64,000 nt of DNA from the NCBI GenBank assembly GCA_021799405.1, contig JAJZAL010000002.1, positions 36,872 through 100,871 of the forward strand. Reading direction: 5' to 3'. Numbering within the stretch: position 1 is the first letter of the stretch; every line of letters starts with the position of its first letter. The stretch is from Acidobacteriota bacterium. GTDB taxonomy: Bacteria; Acidobacteriota; Terriglobia; Terriglobales; Acidobacteriaceae. The notes below the pieces were generated by a model that was not told the origin of the DNA, ran no database searches, and saw nothing but the letters and a program-made list of their open reading frames with translations. This document shows positions 60,663-64,000 of this stretch, piece after piece. Both the position numbers and the translations under genes were made by a program.

Positions 60663-61838
60663 TTATGCGTCTGATTTGGGTGCTGAAAGGTGCTGAAGCA
60701 CAGCATCCCCCAGCAGGCCACGAACGACAGCGGCGTTCGCGACACGTTTTTCCGCTGAGACGGACTGCTGATACAGATCCATCGTTACGCGTGGATTCGA
60801 ATGCCTCAGCAGTTCTTGAGCCGTCTTGAGATCGACACCCTGCTGCCGCAGCATCGTGCCGAGCCCGTGACGAAAGGAATGCCAGCCAATGTGCTTTTCG
60901 ATTCCAAGCTCCTGGATCGCGGGCCGGATATAACGCCGGAGAATCATGTCCGGTGCGATCGGATGCTCCCCGTTGTGCCGCACCGACGGGAAAACGAAGT
61001 CGTCATCGCTGTTCCAGGCACTGTCCTTTCTCCATTCCTGGAGCAGTTCCATCACGACCTCATGCAGCGGAACGGGTTTGCGGCTTGCCCGAGTCTTACA
61101 GTTGGAAAGTTTGTTTTGCCAGACGGAGCGAATGATGCGCGCTTCGCCCAGCTCGAAGTCGATATCCGCCCATTTCAAGCCTATGAGCTCACTCCTCCGC
61201 ATCCCGGTACTGCCGGCCATGAGAACCATGACGCGCTCCCGAAGCGCAAGTTTTTCGAGAAGCGCGCGGAACTCCGGGCCATCCAGGAATTCCGGGTCAC
61301 GCAGCCGCTGCGATGAACTGCGAACCGGCGTGATGGGATTCCTGGAAGCGAAGCTATAGCGGAGTGCATGCGAGAAGAGAGCGGACAGCAGGTTGCGGAC
61401 CTTTGACTTCACGGAGGGACTTGCGTCCTTCCCCCTGACGCCTTTGAGATCGCGCAGCCAGTTCTCTACTTCAATCGGTTTGATCGAAGCTAGTGAATAC
61501 TCTCCCCAGCGCGGCAGGATATGGTGACGGAGAATGTCTGAGTAAACACTCTGGGTGGACGGTGCGAGTCTGGGCAACTCAACACGCTCATAGTGCGCGG
61601 CAAGCTGCTCGATGTTCATGGGGGCGAATTCCGCCCCCTCGTTAATATGGATCCTGAGCTGAGTCACAGCCTTTTCCGCATCCTTGCGCTTCGGCAGGTC
61701 GGTCACTGTTCCGACGACATGCCGCTTGTAGACACGGCGGCCCTTCTCCTGGGCATAGAACCGGTACATCCAGATGTCAGGCAAGCTCTTGCGTTTCTGC
61801 AGCATCAGCGATCCCCGTTGGTAGCGTGGCGCTTTCAT
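60663..61838 (-). CDS. int: Tyrosine-family integrase
   Basis: 391 residues. The N-terminal part has an arm-binding-like domain (RYQRGSLMLQKRKSLPDIWMYRFY) and a SAM-like core-binding domain (LAAHYERVELPRLAPSTQSVYSDILRHHILPRWG). The catalytic domain has R in GSTGMRRSELIGLKWADID, HSFRHGLGTML (H-x-x-R), H in LLRHSNPRVTMDLY, and the nucleophile Y in that last block. It points towards the tRNA-Val, the usual arrangement in tRNA-targeted elements. The start at 61838 has AAGGAG upstream. Confidence 0.93.
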   Translation of the reverse strand: MKAPRYQRGSLMLQKRKSLPDIWMYRFYAQEKGRRVYKRHVVGTVTDLPKRKDAEKAVTQLRIHINEGAEFAPMNIEQLAAHYERVELPRLAPSTQSVYSDILRHHILPRWGEYSLASIKPIEVENWLRDLKGVRGKDASPSVKSKVRNLLSALFSHALRYSFASRNPITPVRSSSQRLRDPEFLDGPEFRALLEKLALRERVMVLMAGSTGMRRSELIGLKWADIDFELGEARIIRSVWQNKLSNCKTRASRKPVPLHEVVMELLQEWRKDSAWNSDDDFVFPSVRHNGEHPIAPDMILRRYIRPAIQELGIEKHIGWHSFRHGLGTMLRQQGVDLKTAQELLRHSNPRVTMDLYQQSVSAEKRVANAAVVRGLLGDAVLQHLSAPKSDA

Positions 61839-61918
61839 ACGGAGTTTCTCCTTGGAAAGCGCACTGATGGCCTGGGGAGAGTGTACCCGTTCGGCATTCG
61901 GACGAACAGCGGAGACCG

Positions 61919-62146
61919 TCATGCAGCCTCCCACTGGTTCGTGCGCGCGGCGAGCCATGCGTCCAACTCATCCTGATAAAAACGCCAGAACTTCCGCTTC
62001 CCTTCACCCAGGGGATGGGCCGGCAGATAACCCTTCCGCGCCCACCGCGTCACAGTGCGCGGATCAAGGCTCAGGAATTCAGCAGCTCCTTCGGGAGTCA
62101 GGATGCGGCTGCGTGTGAGGCTCGGATTTTCATTTGAATTGATCAT
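61919..62146 (-). CDS. Excisionase/MerR-like helix-turn-helix protein
   Basis: 75 residues. ILTPEGAAEFLSLDPRTVTRWARKGYLPAHPLGEGKRKFWRFYQDELDAWL is a MerR-like winged helix of the kind found in excisionases and HTH_17 proteins, with the W-R-F-x-x-x-E-L-D-x-W ending. Its position just upstream of int suggests a recombination directionality factor. The longer frame to 62362 has no support. The 62147-62398 stretch upstream shows no clear gene. Confidence 0.75.
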   Translation of the reverse strand: MINSNENPSLTRSRILTPEGAAEFLSLDPRTVTRWARKGYLPAHPLGEGKRKFWRFYQDELDAWLAARTNQWEAA

Positions 62147-62398
62147 AGAGATTGGCTTTGTGGTATTCAGAACGACCTCGTGATACGCGTTGGCCGGGTT
62201 CTCCCGGCGCACGTAACCGGACCGCGCACGAATGCGCGACCGGTCGAATGAGGTTGAGGAGGGCGAACGACGAGTACGCCGTTCGCCGTGCATTGAAGCC
62301 ATGTGAGGCCTTTTGGAACAGCATGGTGTTGCCTTTCCGGCCCGAACAGGGCCTGCGAACATGCTTCGATTTTGACCATTGGACCGGAATCATCAAAG

Positions 62399-63130
62399 CT
62401 ACCGACGATTGCCGCTAGCGTTCACGTGAGAAAGTGCCTGGGTGAGCGCTTCGCGCCAGTGATTCGCATCGGTAGCCAGCCGCACCACCCAGTTGCAGAG
62501 CCAGGCGACATAGAACCCAACGTAGAAGAAGTCGTACCGCCGCGGTCCAGGCTGGCAGCGGCGAATGACTTCCGCCACGGCCATTCCGGCGGGCGGGCGA
62601 TCGACAGGCAGATTGCCCATTTTTTCTGAACGATTCAGAATCCGCAGGCATTCCTCGAGAATCGAACGCGCAGAAAATGAGCGCAGTGACCTCGCGGCCA
62701 GCCAAGCGAGAATCGTTTCGGTCAGGTCGAACGGCTCACGCTCCTGCGGATACTCCGGCTCACTTGCGATCCGGGTGGGTTCCGACTGGCGTACAGGATT
62801 CCGAGGCGGCAAGCCCCGCACCCTGCGGATCAACTCAGCCTGGGTGATCTCGCGCCGGCGGAGAGCTTCCTGATCGTCAGGGCGAGCTTCGAGAATCAGC
62901 AGCAGGTTGCGAACGGTGCCTTCTGAAATGTTCAGAGCTTTCGCGAGGTAGCGGTGGCTCAGACCAGCATTGACAATCTGGCGTACGGCCTGCGCGCGTT
63001 CCATTTCCGGAAGGAAAAACCAGGTCGACTTGAGCTGCGCTATAGCTTCCTGGATGGAGGTGGGTGGTGGGGTGAGAGGTGGATGTTCAAGGTTGTGCGG
63101 CTGTGCTCCGCTGCAGTTCAATTGGGCCAT
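62399..63130 (-). CDS. ParB-like helix-turn-helix protein of the integrative element
   Basis: 243 residues. SIQEAIAQLKSTWFFLPEMERAQAVRQIVNAGLSHRYLAKALNISEGTVRNLLLILEARPDDQEALRRREIT matches the HTH region of ParB/KorB proteins (the helix that reads the centromere site). The N-terminal CTP-binding (ParB-N) domain with GxRR is missing. The C-terminal half is a separate helical domain with FYVGFYVAWLCNWVV, possibly amphipathic or membrane-near. The start at 63130 has GGAGGGG upstream. It may act as an element-specific regulator rather than in segregation. Confidence 0.6.
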   Translation of the reverse strand: MAQLNCSGAQPHNLEHPPLTPPPTSIQEAIAQLKSTWFFLPEMERAQAVRQIVNAGLSHRYLAKALNISEGTVRNLLLILEARPDDQEALRRREITQAELIRRVRGLPPRNPVRQSEPTRIASEPEYPQEREPFDLTETILAWLAARSLRSFSARSILEECLRILNRSEKMGNLPVDRPPAGMAVAEVIRRCQPGPRRYDFFYVGFYVAWLCNWVVRLATDANHWREALTQALSHVNASGNRR

Positions 63131-63246
63131 TAGGCCCCTCCGACCGGTTGGATTCGGGGCGGGCAGCTTCCAACGCTGCCTGCCCCACCGGTAAGAGTGG
63201 AGCGGGATCCGCTCCCCCGCGGGCCAGAACGTCACATCGAATGAAT

Positions 63247-63807
63247 CTATCGCGTCTCATGCTTTCCTTTCGAACGCCTGAATGTCTTTTCGCCAATCCG
63301 CATCGATTTTGGGTCGGATAGCGAGGGCATATCATCTGCTTCCGATCTTCCACGTTTGATCGGCGGATTCAAAATCAGCTCGTCGGCAGCGCCGCGCTGC
63401 TTCTCGCCCTTCGGAACCAGTTTCCGAGTCACAGGTGCGATGCTTCGTTTGCGGTCGGATCGCTTGAGCAGGACTTCGGCCGCCTCGATGCCATGATCCA
63501 GGATGCCAATCGCATCTCCATCTCCTGATTCGAGAATGGCTCGCGCCCTGTTCAGGCGATCGTTGAGTTCCGGCGTCGCCGGCATTCCGCAAATCAGCTC
63601 GCGCACGCTGCAGCCCAGGCCGCGAGCGACCTGCTGCAGGCTGGTGATCTGCGGATTGCTTTCCCCCGCCTCAATGCGAAAAATTGCATTCTGCGTCAGC
63701 CCTGCTGCCGCTGCAAGGGCCTGCTGGGAGAGCCCCCGCGCCGTCCGGCGCTGCCGAATCCGGTCTCCGACCTCGCTCCAGCTGAAATCTGCCTTACGAT
63801 ACTCCAT
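63247..63807 (-). CDS. XRE-family repressor-like protein
   Basis: 186 residues. The HTH_XRE domain spans about residues 13-70 (VGDRIRQRRTARGLSQQALAAAAGLTQNAIFRIEAGESNPQITSLQQVARGLGCSVRELI). A C-terminal region with ELNDRLNRARAILESGDGDAIGILDHGIEAAEVLLKR and a basic tail follows. It is probably the master repressor of the element. There is no ribosome site in front of the ATG, and the predicted transcription start coincides with it. Confidence 0.82.
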   Translation of the reverse strand: MEYRKADFSWSEVGDRIRQRRTARGLSQQALAAAAGLTQNAIFRIEAGESNPQITSLQQVARGLGCSVRELICGMPATPELNDRLNRARAILESGDGDAIGILDHGIEAAEVLLKRSDRKRSIAPVTRKLVPKGEKQRGAADELILNPPIKRGRSEADDMPSLSDPKSMRIGEKTFRRSKGKHETR

Positions 63808-63813
63808 AAATAC

Positions 63814-63842
63814 ATAATCGCTATTAGGTGTTGCCTTGTCAA
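63814..63842 (-). promoter_or_regulatory. Promoter of the XRE repressor, predicted leaderless
   Basis: On the minus strand a perfect TTGACA (63837-63842) is followed after 17 bases by GATTAT (63814-63819, 4 of 6). The start of transcription would fall at about 63807, the A of the repressor ATG. No Shine-Dalgarno sequence is present, so the mRNA is probably leaderless, as for the phage lambda repressor from its maintenance promoter. Confidence 0.5.
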
Positions 63843-63853
63843 GCCATGAATGG

Positions 63854-63948
63854 GCCGATGAAGTGCATACTCATGGTAAATTTCATCGGCGCGCCCTGGG
63901 TTGACTTGACAGGGTGTGCCTGTCAGGAGTAGTGAGTATATGAGTATG
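63854..63948. promoter_or_regulatory. Operator-like repeats in the divergent control region
   Basis: Three repeats overlap here. GCCGATGAA (63854-63862) is inverted at 63882-63890. TGACAGG (63907-63913) is inverted at 63919-63925 with a 5-base spacer. CATACTCAT (63867-63875) is inverted as ATGAGTATG (63940-63948), with GAGTAT repeated 8 bases apart. They are likely binding sites for the XRE repressor or for a protein encoded to the right. Confidence 0.45.
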
Positions 63949-64000
63949 TTGTTTCCCGCGCTCAACCCCTCGGTCCGCAGCCAGGCCTGGAGGCAGATCT
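63940..64000 (+). CDS. Start of a divergent gene of the integrative element (truncated by window edge)
   Basis: An open frame begins with ATG at 63940 and reads MSMLFPALNPSVRSQAWRQI to the window end. GGAG lies 10 bases upstream. It is divergent from the XRE repressor across the operator-like repeats, the usual place for the first gene under repressor control. Too short to name. Confidence 0.35.
   Translation, partial: MSMLFPALNPSVRSQAWRQI

Noticed and set aside
63696..63965. 89-residue minus-strand frame at the right end
   Set aside because: It overlaps the XRE gene in another frame and runs through the operator-like repeats.
1..64000. CRISPR array, rRNA genes, riboswitches, replication origin
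   Set aside because: No regularly spaced repeats, rRNA-like stretches, recognisable riboswitch cores or DnaA-box clusters were seen on reading through the window.

Overview
The window looks like a high-GC chromosomal stretch from an acidobacterium (Terriglobia/Acidobacteriaceae type). The signs are two very large Oar-like TonB-dependent receptors with an N-terminal carboxypeptidase-regulatory domain, an FG-GAP/UnbV (CRTAC1-type) protein, many secreted glycan-active proteins, and a complex I operon without nuoEFG but with two nuoM copies. The phylum is inferred from gene content only.

Layout, left to right. 2-472: end of an HXXEE-type membrane protein. 417-12913: a tightly overlapping minus-strand operon nuoA-B-C-D-I-H-J-K-L-M-M'-N. 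13182-13385: tRNA-Cys and tRNA-Gly. 13481-19299: orphan ABC ATPase, receiver protein, PhzF-like isomerase, 1-Cys peroxiredoxin, a second tRNA-Cys, and a secreted TIM-barrel-like glycosidase. 19648-22810: pstS-pstC-pstA. 23130-32294: a fructan/fructoside utilisation locus (sugar porter, GH32 enzyme, TonB receptor, GntR-LacI chimeric regulator, fructokinase-like PfkB kinase) with palindromic operator candidates. 32356-33310: two tandem paralogous small two-helix membrane proteins, each behind a near-perfect sigma-54 promoter. 33562-39957: HAD phosphatase, lytic transglycosylase, flippase-like membrane protein, secreted unknowns, DUF1440-like protein, YraN. 40021-49641: a second glycan/secreted-protein locus (beta-helix plus propeller protein, UnbV protein, TPR protein, TonB receptor) with a shared LacI-type palindrome in front of two of its genes. 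50013-53105: small secreted protein, an IS200/IS605 transposase relic, and an OmpR/histidine-kinase pair. 53144-59231: a complete iscR-S-U-A-hscB-hscA-fdx-iscX operon whose promoter carries an IscR type-1 site. 59406-60377: a 55-residue Cys-rich protein, two MITE-like inverted-repeat units, and pgsA. 60544-64000: tRNA-Val followed by the left part of an integrative element (integrase, MerR/excisionase-like HTH, ParB-like HTH, XRE repressor).

How parts work together. The nuo operon would build a quinone-reducing proton pump with one extra antiporter-like subunit; a longer lateral helix in NuoL fits this. The fructan locus forms a path from outer-membrane uptake through GH32 hydrolysis and proton-coupled import to phosphorylation, under one local regulator. 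The isc operon is a full cluster-assembly set with feedback control by IscR. The most unusual item is the pair of sigma-54-controlled small membrane proteins, whose function I do not recognise.
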